A stretch of DNA of 64,000 nt from Chamaecrista fasciculata (taxonomy: Eukaryota; Streptophyta; Magnoliopsida; Fabales; Fabaceae), in the NCBI GenBank assembly GCA_003254925.1, contig QANZ01010589.1, positions 431,172-495,171 on the forward strand, in the 5' to 3' direction. Made by a program: the position numbers and the translations under genes. The notes below the pieces were generated by a model. That model did no database searches. It was not told where the DNA came from and saw only the letters and a program-made list of their open reading frames with translations. The number at the start of each line of letters is the position of its first letter. The stretch's first letter is position 1. This document shows positions 11,296 through 23,103 of the stretch, one piece after another.

Positions 11296-14200
11296 TCAGA
11301 GGTCTGCAAACACAGCAAAAAGATCACCAACGATGTAATCATTGTCCACCAAGCTCACCAAGAAGAATCTGTCTCGCACCTGCAATGAGATTCAGAAGAA
11401 TGGTCACAGCAGTGCCATAACAAGATAGATTTTCAGCTTAAGAAGTCTGTCTATATGAACTGTTAATGGTACACGCATTTAAAAGCTAACCTCTTCAAGC
11501 AATTTCCTGGATGCATCACCCTCTGGGTACAGGCATGCCCATCCTCTCGACCATATTTCAAATGCCTCATCTTTCCATACCATAAAGCTGACAGGATCTA
11601 CAATAGTTGGTTGGATGATCTCCTTAGCCGGGAAGACACCCCATGTCACAGCATTCACATTGGTTTGACCGACATTAGATATCCATCTTCCGTCTTTATT
11701 CACAGCCATATAAGTTAGTGATGGTCGATTCTTGCATTTATTAACAAGTGCATCCAGCTTTTCCTTAGAGCAGAAGAATTCTACATATGCCTTCTGATAA
11801 ACATATCCACCTGGTCCACCCCAACCTGGCCATTACATCAAAAGCTAAGAATTTAGTACATCTCAACCAGAAAACATCAAATCTGAGACAACTCTAGCAA
11901 GCATAAAAGCATATTAGCATCACAAGGAAGACACTCTAATCAGGCAATCTCCATTTATTTTGGCTCCCTATTTCGAATTCGGATATTTTTCCTCTTTTAG
12001 ATAGAAGAAAAACGAAAGGTAATTGATAGTGAGGAGGGGAATGTTCAGAGGGGAGATAATAGTGGGGAGGGAAATGTTTTCCTTGTTTGGGAGGAAATTA
12101 TTATTCAGCCATCCCTCACTTTCTTCTCTTACCTTCCTTTTCTTTGGTTTCCCTCCCTTCCCTTCTCATCCCAACTAACAAATATACCCCCTAAAGACAC
12201 TAATTCAACCCATTTCTATGCTAACACTAATTCAAACCATTTCTATGCTTACATTCAGGGAATTAATGCCAAAGCAAGGGTAACAGGTTAAACATGTGCT
12301 TATACACGTGGGTGTATGTGTCATAATTTTAGCCATAAGATATTAAGATGTGTGGGAAGATGAAAATCATGTGAAAGAATGGTTGCCACGACTATCACCT
12401 CTTTGAAATTGGAGCTAAGTTGACACAATAGTAAAAATATTAAATTATCAAGCTCTTCTACTTGTAAAGAAGTAACTGAAATCATGGCAGGCAATTCATC
12501 ATTATTAAGGTTGACTGTATATGCAAACAATCTAGATTGACAAAAAAGAAAAAAAAGAAAAAAGGAACCACATGTAGCATTTGCCCTCCTCTAAGGTACA
12601 AGATATGGGACTTAGATTTCCATTCAACTACTTTATGAGTTGTGAGTTGGGACAATATGGCATCTTCTGCTTCTAATTCAATTCTGAAATACTAACCCTT
12701 GGAAGAATCTAACTTCTAAAAAAGAATCAGTTGCTTATATCAATTAATGCTAGGCCCACAAAAGTTGAGGTGGGCCATCATAGAGCTTGGCCATGTTACC
12801 ACTAGATATTTGGCAGAGGTAAAAGGGATTTCTGCATTAGAGAATCAGTAAAGAATGGCAGCAGCCTTGGAGAGGGAAGAGATTTGAAACCTTTAGGGAA
12901 GGGAATAAAAAGGCTGAGGCATCTACTGGGAGGTAAGTGAGGATTTTGGAAAAGGCATCAGCTGGGAGGTTGTTGACTGCAGGAATTGCAGGCTAGTCTA
13001 CCATCTTTTCTGCAATTTTCATCCACTGCTCTCTGTAAATTCTGGTTTGTGAGGTTGAATTGCTAGCAATTAGCTAGTTAACTAACAAGATCATATGATA
13101 AGAACAAAATGTCCCAATATAAAATTCATGACAAATCATGCATAGATGCAAATCTGCACTTTTCACTCACCTACAGTAGGAGAGTCAGATTTTTCCCCAT
13201 TGACAGCTGGCTGGCTATTAATGGTGAGGAAGCCCTTCCCATTAATCTTCTCAAGCTGATCATTTATGATCCTTGTCTCTGGCTGAAGACCCTCTAGTTC
13301 TGTCCAAGGACTGCTTCTCAATTTTCCAAGGCAGAATAGCTTAAATCTCTGATATGTAACAATAGTCACAAATTACTCAATTTTTATTTTTTGGTAAACA
13401 CAAATTATTCCATTTTAGCGTTGATGAGAACAACATAACCATGGTACAGTACAATCTCTCTCTCCCCCTTTTTCTGTGGAGGGGAGGGGTCTTAAATACA
13501 GTACAGAATCTCTACCTCATGAATATCTTCAACATTTTTCAACGGGACAGCCCATTCTTCAATAAGCTTCTTATCACGAGCACGTGGTCGCATGAACTGT
13601 AACAAAGTAAAAAATTGTGTAGCAGTTACAGCTATAGAAGTGCCAGAGATATCATTCATATAGCAGTAGCTCAAAGTTAATAGTGAGGCCTTGAGGTTTT
13701 TCCTATTGCATGTAATATCTCTCTTTCTATTTGGCTTCTCTTCCATTACCATGTCAATTTTACATCCCTCATGCTTAAACAAAACTTAGTTACAGTGGTT
13801 AGCTCATACATGGATACAATTCATCAGACCATATAATGAGGAACACCAATTTGTGTAACAATAAATAGTTATACAATTACATTACACGGTCATTAATATG
13901 GCAAACAAAATGTGTGAAGTATGATTTCAGGCAATACAAACTGTTAATCATTATGCTTTTTAAATAAAATGTTAGACCAAAAACCAGAGGAATAAGCATA
14001 CATATTGAAAGAGAAATAAAGAATCTGAGATGTATCATGCACAATGAAATTAAAGCTCAAAGTTATGAAAGAAAATAATATTTATGGATCTAAAAATTTC
14101 AGTTGTCACGAGATAATGTGCACCTGATAATCAGTCAGTGCCCCATATGATGGATTACCAGAATCACTCCAGCGCCCATGTGGGTATTGATCCCATCCTA

Positions 14201-17200
14201 TGGTCCTTGATATGTAGCTTTTTGGACGGTTGGCCCTATAATAGTTGGTAAAAGAAACAATTTAGTCTTTCAACAGAGACACACAGTCACCTATTTTGGA
14301 ACCAGAAATAGCAATTTCGAAAAATCATACCAAAAGATAGGACGAACATCCTCTTTGACACGGAAAACATTTGTAGGTCGTCTCCAAGGTAAGGACCTCG
14401 AAATTTTGGACTCTTCAATCAAGCCAAGACTCTGCCACCATTAATATAATTAGAATTTACAATTAAACATTTGCAATAATAAAAGCAAAGGTATTCATAT
14501 CACAAGCCAGGATATCATAGAAAATGAGACAACCATTAGTATGCCTAAAGCCGATTTCTCCATATTAAGCGTGTAAAGATGCAATGTCTTAATTCCATGA
14601 GCTAAAATCTTTCTGCACATTTCAGTTCCCAAGTGAATTCCATAAGCTTTGACTGCTTCTTCATTGTCCTTGATAGGCTCTAAGGCGGCCATAATGTCAG
14701 CAGGTATCTGGTATATTTCATGAGAAAAATGAAACACCATTAGTGCTTATGGTACTTTCCTAATATAAACAAAGGCAAAGAGTGAACAATAATCATAAAA
14801 AACAGCACATGTAAGTTCTTAAAAAAGAGGGCTCACACAATTTATGTACTTGACAGGGAATTGCCGGTCATTGTTGAGAAGTATAAAATGAACATTTAAA
14901 TATTTACAGAAGTAGAAGTAGGAATAATGAACTCTCAATTAATTTTACCAAACTAACTACTTTTATATGTGAAGGACTTAGGAATCTATGAAAGTCCACT
15001 GGATTATAGATTAGCCACCCAATTGAAAACCAAAAAATGGGTAACTCTTCAAAAATAGTATAGCATGTAGATATCAATCCAACTGCAACTCAACTTTTAC
15101 CAGGCAGTTTAATTTCTATAAAATTTTTAATTGTAGAAGTGTAATCGACATTACAAGGTTCAAGTTCCAAAATTGCAGCACAAACCTGATATTTCTCCTC
15201 TAGCATAGACAGGAAAAAAGAGATCAATATTTTATTTGTTTAGAATAATATCTACTTTCTTTGTCACACACCTCGTTATAAGACAACATAAAATAATGAA
15301 TAAAAGATCTATGCAGAGAATATTGCATACCTTTGTTTTACAAAAACCAGTCATGCGGATAAAGCCCTTGTAGTTATTTATGGGCATAATTCCTGGCACA
15401 ATGGGACAATTTATTCCAATTTGGCGACAGTCATTCACAAACTTGAGGAAAATGTCAGTATCATAAAATAGTTGGGTGACAATCAGATCTGCTCCAGCAT
15501 CAACCTATAAAAAGAACATGTAAAATGAACACTCTCCTCATGGTTTACTTTCCATTTAGTTTTAGAAAAGAAAACAAAGAAATTCCCACATTTTGCAAAT
15601 AATGCAACATTTCTTATAAACTGTCTCAGTTTCTCCCCTACCATTTCAAGCATGCAGGTCACAACTTCCAATGAGTTCTTACTATAATTGTACACCAGAA
15701 AATAAAGGATGAAAATCTAAAGGGATGGTATGTATGAAGCAGTATTCTGAAGGAGTGAAATGACCTTGCTCTTCAGGTAAGCTAGCTCATTTTGATAACC
15801 TTCTGGTGTAGCCAGACCATCACTTCCTATCATATCTGGATGTGCCTCTGAGAAGAAAGACAACAAAATATATGAGCAAATGATAGTGGCAGAGATGAAC
15901 AGCAGATAGAAGACAGTAACAATAATGAAGTTGAAAATAATAACAAAATAAAAGAAACCTGGATAACCAGCAACTGTGATGCCAAAATATTCACCATACT
16001 TGGCTCTGATATGTTTCACCTGCAAAAACAACAAAATCATGACCAATCAAGCCCAAGTGCCCAACAAAATAACAGCTACATGGATAAACAAAAATAACAT
16101 GAATCTGAGAATTAAGTTTCATCATAATAAAGAATGCAATAACAACAACAACAACCAAAGCCTTTTCCCACTTGGTGGGGTCGGCTATATGGATCAACTG
16201 ACACCAATGTGTTCTATCCTTGCACATGTCAACCGTAAGGTTATTGATAGATAAATTTTTCTGGATAGTTTCTTGGATAGTTTTCTTTGGTTTTCCCTTT
16301 CCTCGGATTATAGGATTTTCGACCATTTGGTCAACTCTGCATACCGGGGCCTATAAAGGTCTCTTTGCACATGCCCAAACCACCTAAGGTGTGCTTCGAC
16401 CAATTTCTCTACGATAAATGGAAAAATAACTTGCTGGAAAATAAGTTGAGATGCTATTAAAATCATCTGTTTAGTAAAAGAAAAATGACATAATTTCTTA
16501 TGAAGCCATTTTTCAGAAAATCTCAGCCACTACAAAGTTATAAGAAGCCATTTTCCACATTAGTTCAGACAAAATATTTACAATTGAAAAATAAATGAAT
16601 TGAAGAGTTTCCAATGGATTCAACCGTAAATATTTTTTAAAGTGTCATGGTCTGGAAAATTTTCACACAATCATGCAATTTTCTCCACAAAATATTGAGT
16701 AAATGGGTTGAGGTTTCTTTAACTTTTTTTTACAATACACTTAAAAGGTCAATGTTAACATGGGGAATATGTTGAGATCCGACATCATATGATGATATAC
16801 TCCACCCTTGGAAATGTTGAGAGTGTCAGAAACTGATGGCTTAGACCTGTTATTTTGGTAAGGAGAATAAAAATGAAAATGTAATTCATAGGAAATAATA
16901 AGAGATGGTGTACCAGGTCCCTTGCACATGCAAAGCCACCTTCAATCTGAACAAATTTGTCCTGACCGTGAGGGGGATCACCACGAAGGGCAAGTACATT
17001 CTGTAGGCCATTGGCCTTGATGGTTTGGAGAGCATGGTCAATTTTTTCAACAGGCATGTTGGTGCAGGTAAGGTGCATCATCGTTTCCACACATATCATG
17101 TTCTGCATCTTGTTAGCGATTTCCAATGTCAAATCAGCTGTTGATCCTCCTGCACCCCAAGTGATATCACAAAATGAAGGATTATGGGCCACCATGCGGT

Positions 17201-17321
17201 CCATCCTTTCAAAAAGGTTGTCCACCCCATCTTCAGTCTTTGGTGGAAAGAACTCAAATGAGAACACCACCCTATCTGGATCAGCTGCAGTCAAAGCCTG
17301 TATTTTCTCTATGACCTTCAT
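11296..17321 (-). CDS. MTHFR: Methylenetetrahydrofolate reductase
   Basis: Cytosolic flavoenzyme that reduces 5,10-methylene-THF to 5-methyl-THF for methionine synthesis. Plant forms use NADH. Minus-strand exons in reading order: 17321-16914, 16019-15959, 15847-15765, 15504-15331, 14707-14534, 14431-14331, 14235-14124, 13596-13516, 13348-13171, 11825-11491, 11379-11296. They give 596 residues, matching the roughly 590-600 usual in plants, with every junction in frame. The N-terminal TIM-barrel catalytic half shows [43 protein letters not shown] and [10 protein letters not shown]. The C-terminal half shows [21 protein letters not shown], the eukaryotic regulatory domain. It ends in FAVFADL and a TGA. 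The start ATG precedes MKVIEKI, the normal plant N-terminus. The gene is convergent with BRCA2. Confidence 0.96.
11826..13170 (-). other. Long MTHFR intron
   Basis: An intron of 1345 bp. It holds an imperfect tandem duplication of about 27 bp around 12194-12247 (ACACTAATTCAACCCATTTC twice, with small differences) and GA/CT-rich blocks near 12020-12170 that are partly complementary. No coding signal seen. Confidence 0.6.
13385..13398 (-). mobile_element. Ultra-short oligo(A)-tailed insertion in an MTHFR intron
   Basis: A 14-bp insert TATTTTTTGGTAAA (minus strand TTTACC plus A-run) between 18-bp direct repeats at 13367-13384 and 13399-13416 that match at 16 positions. The outer edge reads CT|AAAA on the minus strand. 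Confidence 0.5.
16139..16420 (-). mobile_element. 3' end of an RTE-type LINE in MTHFR intron 1
   Basis: On the minus strand the fragment encodes a typical RTE C-terminus: a [10 protein letters not shown]-like stretch, then RGKGKPKKT, then [16 protein letters not shown]. It ends in a (TTG)n tail (AAC repeats at 16139-16156 on the plus strand). RTE elements characteristically end in short tandem repeats rather than poly(A). Only about 280 bp remain, so it is strongly 5'-truncated. It lies wholly within the intron 16020-16913. Confidence 0.8.
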
Positions 17322-19395
17322 TGTTTTCGTTTTATCCTAAGGCCAACCACCAAACAAATCAGTGGGACCACTACATTTCAGATAAATAAATAATAGATAG
17401 CTCACAAATCTTAGAGTATGAAATACCTATATTGGATGTATATGGTCAATTTCACTATCATTCCCTTATAAGACAGTAAAATTGTAATCACAAATTATTT
17501 TATGCAAACACTCTTTAATTTATGGTAAAAATTCTCAGTGATGAGATTGAAAGATATAGCAAGAGGAAAACATCAATGGTTGGATGTAGTAAAGCTTTTA
17601 GAACAGAAGTGACAAAGTTTTGAACACCAGTTACAATGTCACAGAATGAGATATTAATCAATTTTTATAGAATAGAACACGAACAATACAATTATTGTAC
17701 AACAGGTCAGTCAGTTATCAATATTCATTAAAGGCAGAAGTTGGAAATGAAGGAGTTCAGACAAAAGCTAACTTTTTGCCAAACCAAGGTAAGATATGAG
17801 CAGCAGTTTATTAGTGGCACATTACTCTAACAAAACTGACTAATACATCAAGATTCTTTCGTAGAAAAATAAAACAATTTATTTCAAAATAGAATAATTT
17901 ATCATTAAAAGGACATTATTAGTCCAAGAATATTGGAAATTCAGAATCACGGAAAACATCTCTGTTTCCAGATATTTCTTGTCATTTTATGCTTTAATGC
18001 ACATTCCACAGTACCAAGAAGAACAATAATAAGATATACATAAAATGACACCGTACAACCCTGAACCAAATTACGTTATTCAGTATCTCAACTAAATGCT
18101 AGTAGCTGACCTTACGAGCAAAAGTCCATGCTATAATATAACCAAAGTTGGGGACGACTTGTATTATGATTGTGCTGTATGCAATCCTAACACAGCCCAT
18201 AGGCCCCAACATGAAGACATGTTTGAGAGGAAGGACAGAGGGGAAGGAATCAAAGTAAAAACAAAAAAGTAAGGGAAGGGAAGAGAATAGTAATTAAAAA
18301 CAAAAAAAATCCCTACTCAAAGGGGTTAGCTTAATTAGCAAGAAGAGATAGTATATCTCTACTTAGCAACTTGGGTTCAATTACTCTGAGGACCGCTGAG
18401 AGTAAGATCCTGAATGCAACAGATCAATGTAGTTAAATGTGCCTTTAAGATAGCTAGAGAAAGGAATTTAATTTAGAGTAAAGCCAAAAGAAACCCCTGC
18501 TTTTAGAACCTCAAATTGATAATCCAATTGTTTAAATGCTTAAAACAAACAAGGTGCCAAATTTTAAATAAAAGAAATAATTATTATTATAATTATTAAT
18601 TATAAAAACTTAACATTTACCAAAATTACTAATATCTACAAGTTGAAATATCAGCAAATAATAATGTGTGCTATAGTAAACTACTTTATGGCCTAAAGAA
18701 ATTAATATTTAACTTAATTTCAAACACCTTTCCCAACTCCAACCCTCCCCCCTCAACACACACACAAAAATGCGGAAACTAGTTCACAAGAATATATCAG
18801 AACTTCACAAAATGAGAGGATAAGTTTGAATCATGCTCCATCCTTGCTGTACAAATTTTGGTTTCATTTTAATGCATGGATTAGATGTTTGGACCCAGCA
18901 AATAAAAAGTATGTGCGACCCCAAATGCAAATTATGCCGCCAACAAATGATCTTAACACATTATCAAAAAACAAAAAAATTGATCTTAACAGAAAACGGC
19001 AAATTACCAGTAGAATATAGAGAGACAAACATAAATATCACTATACACAAGTAAATTAGAAGGTAAGCGTTCAGGGAAAATGCAGATTTACCAGAGCAGA
19101 TCTCGAAGAAAAAAATTAAAAAAAGAAATGGGAAACAGAAGGCATCAACTGCCTATTATATAGGTTCAATTATATGAAGAATTCTATTATATAGGTTCTA
19201 GATCGTATTAATGAACGCCATAAACTGCAATTGCAAGGTGTGAGATCAAAAGGAGGGAAGATGGAAGGGGAATGAAAGACTTCAATGGACTATAAGAGAC
19301 AATAATGAAGCTTGAAAATGGAAGAATGAGAGGAAAATAAGGATCTCACGTACCTTGCTTTCTGATATTGAATTTGAAGCAGAGACCAGAGGGCG
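17322..19395 (-). other. MTHFR 5' UTR with long leader intron (inferred)
   Basis: No ORF of note here. On the minus strand a strong donor (GCAAG|GTACGTGAG) ends at 19354 and an acceptor (GGCCTTAG) lies just before the start codon at about 17340. With the TATA box at 19424-19431, this fits a short leader exon and a roughly 2-kb 5'-UTR intron. Transcript data would decide. Confidence 0.55.
18318..18440 (+). mobile_element. Possible tRNA-derived SINE fragment
   Basis: GGTTAGCTTAATTAGC resembles a pol III A box. Some 45 bp further on, GGGTTCAATTACT resembles a B box (GGTTCAANTCC). There is no clear A-tail or target duplication, so this is tentative. Confidence 0.3.
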
Positions 19396-19423
19396 AGATG
19401 CAGGAGGGATATTTCAGGTTCTT

Positions 19424-19431
19424 TATTTATA
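19424..19431 (-). promoter_or_regulatory. Putative MTHFR TATA box
   Basis: TATAAATA on the minus strand, about 70 bp upstream of the inferred leader-exon donor at 19354. This leaves room for a short 5'-UTR exon starting around 19395. Confidence 0.5.
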
Positions 19432-20265
19432 GCGAAAGATAGATCTAAGATCGGAAGAGATCATTTGCTCACACACCCACCATCTCTATTCATTTTACCA
19501 AATTTCCAATTAAAAGAAATAATATATCTATACTATTATAGATACGGTAGCGAGCAATTTCAAAAAATCAAAACGATGAGTTTTATTATTTATTTTTAGG
19601 CATATTTTCAATGCCAAGGTTTTTTTTTTTTTTTTTTTTNNNNNNNNNNNNNNNNNNNNNNNNNNNNNNNNNNNNTTTTATATCTATATTGGTATATATA
19701 ATTTTAAAATCTAAATTATTTGTCTCTTGAAATTAATAAAAAAATATTAAAGCGATATTGTAAATTTAGAGTTCTTTTTTCAATCTATTTTCATCATTTT
19801 AAAAATAAAATAAGTAATATGTGTTAATTTTTTTTATTAATTTATATATTATATCATCAAAAACTTTAAAAAATGATATTTTTATGTCTATGAAAAGTTC
19901 ACTGGATGATATATATGATTTAAGTTTTTCAATAATTGATATCATAAAATTATATATTTAAATTAGATATAATATAAATATACAGATTCAAGGTAATGAG
20001 AACAATGTTAAATAATTTTTTATTTATTTTTATGTTTTATACAATTATAAATAATAAATAATATTTATGTATATTTTGGTACAATTTTGTACGATGTGGC
20101 TTCCCACCTACCCCCAAACGGGCCAAACCTAAACCACAAACTATAACCCTCGCCGAAAACAAAAACCACAAACTAAAATTTTCGGCCCGTAAGCAGAAAA
20201 TAAAAATAGAATTTAATATGTTTTGGAATTTTAACAAGAATGAAAAGGAATAGTCATTAATAAAA
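19432..20265. other. AT-rich spacer with a short assembly gap
   Basis: Poly(T) at about 19621-19639 runs straight into an N gap (19640-19675), typical of a homopolymer assembly break. 'A|TCTATACTATTATAGATACGG' near 19530 resembles a Helitron 5' end but no partner was found. No gene seen. Confidence 0.5.
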
Positions 20266-21378
20266 GACTTAAGTGCAATTTTGGTCCTATAACTTTTTTT
20301 GTTGTAATTTTGGTCCCATAACTATGACAAAGGTTTCATTTTGGTCCCATAACTTTTTTTGTTGCAATTTTGGTCCCTTAACTATGACAAAGGTTTCATT
20401 TTGGTCTCATAACTTTTTTTGTTGTAATTTTGGTTCCATAACTTCTCAAAAGGTTCCACCGTTAGTCCCTTGGTGAATTCCATCTACATTTAGCCGTTAA
20501 GTATGACGTGACATAGTGACTAGGATCATTATGTGGCAAAATAAGATGAAATGGACTGAAATAGGAACTATATGCAACATATTAAAACTTATCTATACCC
20601 AACCACAATATATACAAAGAGTGGTACTTCCTCTTCCTCGTCAGCCCAACAGTACTTCCTCTTCCTGGTTCCGCTTCCCGATTTGCCGTCGTCGTCGCTT
20701 TGGTCGTTCGACTCTAGCTGAGGATCCCATCGACTTCGTTGGTGCCTTCTGCTTGAAGTCTCTTCTTCCCCACCAGATTGGTCCTTGTCAGTACCACTCT
20801 TTGTATATATGGTGGTTGGGTATAGATAAGTTTTAATATGTTGCATATAGTTCTTATTTCAGTCTACTTCATCTTATTTTGCCACATCATGATCCTAGTN
20901 TCGTTCGACTCTGGGTGAGGATCCCATCGACTTCGTCAGTGCCTTCTACTTGAAGTCTCTTCTTCCCCACCAGATTGGTCCCTGTCAGTACCACTCTTTG
21001 TATATATGGTGGTTGGGTATAGATAAGTTTTAATATGTTGCATATAGTTCTTATTTCAGTCTACTTCATCTTATTTTGCCACATCATGATCCTAGTTACT
21101 ATGCCATGTCATACTTAATGGCTAAATATGGATGTAATTCACCAAGGGACTAACGATGGAACCTTTTGAGAAGTTATGAGACCAAAATTGCAACAAAAAA
21201 AGTTATGGGACTTAAATGAAACCTTTGTCATAGTTATGGGATCAAAATTGCAACAAAAAAAGTTATGGGACCAAAATGGAACCTTTGTCATAGTTATGGG
21301 ACCAAAATTGCAAAAAAAAGTTATGGGACCAAAATGAAACTTTTGTCATAGCTATGGGACTAAAAGTGCACTTAAGCC
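20266..21378. mobile_element. Mutator-like foldback element with 9-bp target duplication
   Basis: Long inverted arms of roughly 365 bp begin GACTTAAGTGCA on the left and end TGCACTTAAGCC on the right. They carry tandem 'TTTTGGTCCCATAACT' units. A perfect 9-bp target duplication TTAATAAAA flanks it (20257-20265, 21379-21387), the Mutator superfamily length. No transposase. The centre holds a 196-bp direct repeat (20704-20899 and 20901-21096) meeting at a single N at 20900, probably an assembly error that lengthens the element. Confidence 0.85.
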
Positions 21379-21659
21379 TTAATAAAATGAAATAAGGTAG
21401 AGTGGAATGATTTGACTATTTGAGTACAGATGGCAAGGATGCGCCTTCTAATGAGGATTTATGGGCAGCTTTAAAATCCTTTTTTAATCAAGACAATGGG
21501 GCCTTTTCTTCTAATAAGACTTTTTTTCAACATCCTACAATTCGCTCCTCTCACATACTCCTTTATTCTCTGGATTGGGGCTTTTATCTTCTAAGTCTAA
21601 GTCTCTCAACGAAGCCTAGGCCCATGGTGAGTTATTTTCAGCGAGCCCTGACCTTTCTT

Positions 21660-23103
21660 GGCTTTTCTCTTAGATGTGGTTCATTAAATGGATGTTGGGC
21701 CAAATAGCACATATGGCTGAAAATTGCACAGGCTCCCGGGTGTTGTACCAAAACAGCCTCCGACTCTGGCGAATGGTGAATGTGAATCCATGGTACCTCT
21801 GTCTTTTTCTTCTAGTATTTTGCACTCTCTTGGTTTTTTTTTTTGTGTGAGTTTTGGTCCTCATAAGAAAAAATGCGGCTTAGTTTTTGCTTGGCATGCT
21901 CCGATCATGTGTTCTCTCATTTCAGATTCTCCCTACTGGTTACATTTTCGTGTAAGTATTTCAAATGTTTCAAACTGTTTCTTTACTGCGGTTTACGGTC
22001 CTCCTTCAATGATCAACCATCATCTTCTGTGAAATTTTTTGAAAGATCTTTCAGGTCAGATTGATCTCCCATGGCTTCTCTTTGGTGGTTTTAATCAGGT
22101 TATTGGGAGGGTGATACGGTAAAGAGAAATACTGTTAAAGAAAATAGTTCAAAAGCTTATATTGGAAATAAGTAGTACAAAAGTAGTCATGATGTGTAGC
22201 ACATGGGAAGGCTAGAGGAAGTCCACGTGGAAGAGGAGCAATCACATGGCATGAGCTGTCCAAGATTCATGAGTGCAGCAATTTGGGAATTAGTTAGAAG
22301 GGATTATGGCATACTGTTATTCTGCAACCTCTCTAACCTCTATGTATATATATTGATAGGATTTATTCAAAGGGGTATGATGAATGTGTAGTAAGACTTT
22401 GGTCTTGGAGCTCCTTTAGCTCAAATAAGGCACCTTATTGTATACTTCCATATTCTCTATTGGATTTGATGCAATTTCCTCCATGAATTTCATCTTCTAT
22501 TCTTCCACTTTTATGATAAATTTAGCTCTTCGTCTTCTTTGGTGGGAGCTGCCCAGTTTAAAGACATAATGGATCACTTAGCGTTGGTTGATTTGGGGTG
22601 GAAGGAAATTGGTACACTTGGCATAATAACCATGAAGATGCCTCTGCAGTATGGGAGCGATTGGGTCGTGTTTTGGGTTCGGACTTTGGGTCAGCAAATT
22701 TCTAAATTCTAATGTAAAGGCTTTGCCTCTTTTTGGATCTGATTATAGTCCTTTAATATTTAATAGTAATGTTTGTATTCCGCCAAGACCACAGCCTTTT
22801 CGTTTTGAAGCTATGTGGTTGCTTAAGAATAGTTGTGATTCTATTGTAAATGATGCTTGGAATGTGAATGTTAATGGTTCTTCCGGTTATATGCTTGTCT
22901 CAAAATTACGCAATGCTGTGAATGTTAATGGTTCTTCCGGTTATATGCTTGTCTCAAAATTACGCAATGCTTCTACCGCTTTGTCTCGTTGGAATAAAAA
23001 TACTTTTGGCAATGTGCATAATAAAATTCAGATCCTTTATTATATTGAATTAAAGTTATTTACCATTATGCTACTGAGATCCGCAGCCCACACTTCACAT
23101 TGA
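21660..23103 (+). mobile_element. Decayed L1-type LINE fragment (endonuclease region)
   Basis: Pieces of the plant L1 apurinic-endonuclease domain occur in order. Near 21990 is FFTAVYGPPS, near 22065 PWLLFGGFNQVIGR (normally GDFNE), near 22550-22660 SSLVGAAQF followed by LALVDLGW, and near 22730-23000 GSDYSPLIFN, RPFRFEAMWL and ALSRWNKNTFGNV. Frameshifts and stops separate them, and the reverse transcriptase is absent. A 54-bp unit is tandemly duplicated in frame at 22864-22917 and 22918-22971 (NVNGSSGYMLVSKLRN twice). The fragment is interrupted by foreign sequence of about 370 bp near 22125-22500. Confidence 0.72.
22125..22495 (+). mobile_element. Insertion in the LINE, possibly a solo LTR (Copia-like)
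   Basis: This block splits the LINE endonuclease homology. It starts near TGTTAAAG and contains TATATATAT-like and poly(A)-signal-like stretches, as a short Copia LTR would. No coding parts remain and no clear target duplication was found, so the family is a guess. It would be an old fossil. Confidence 0.3.

Noticed and set aside
22651-23103. A 150-codon ORF as a host gene
   Set aside because: Its sequence (FRFEAMWL, WNKNTFGN) is plant L1 LINE endonuclease-to-RT linker.
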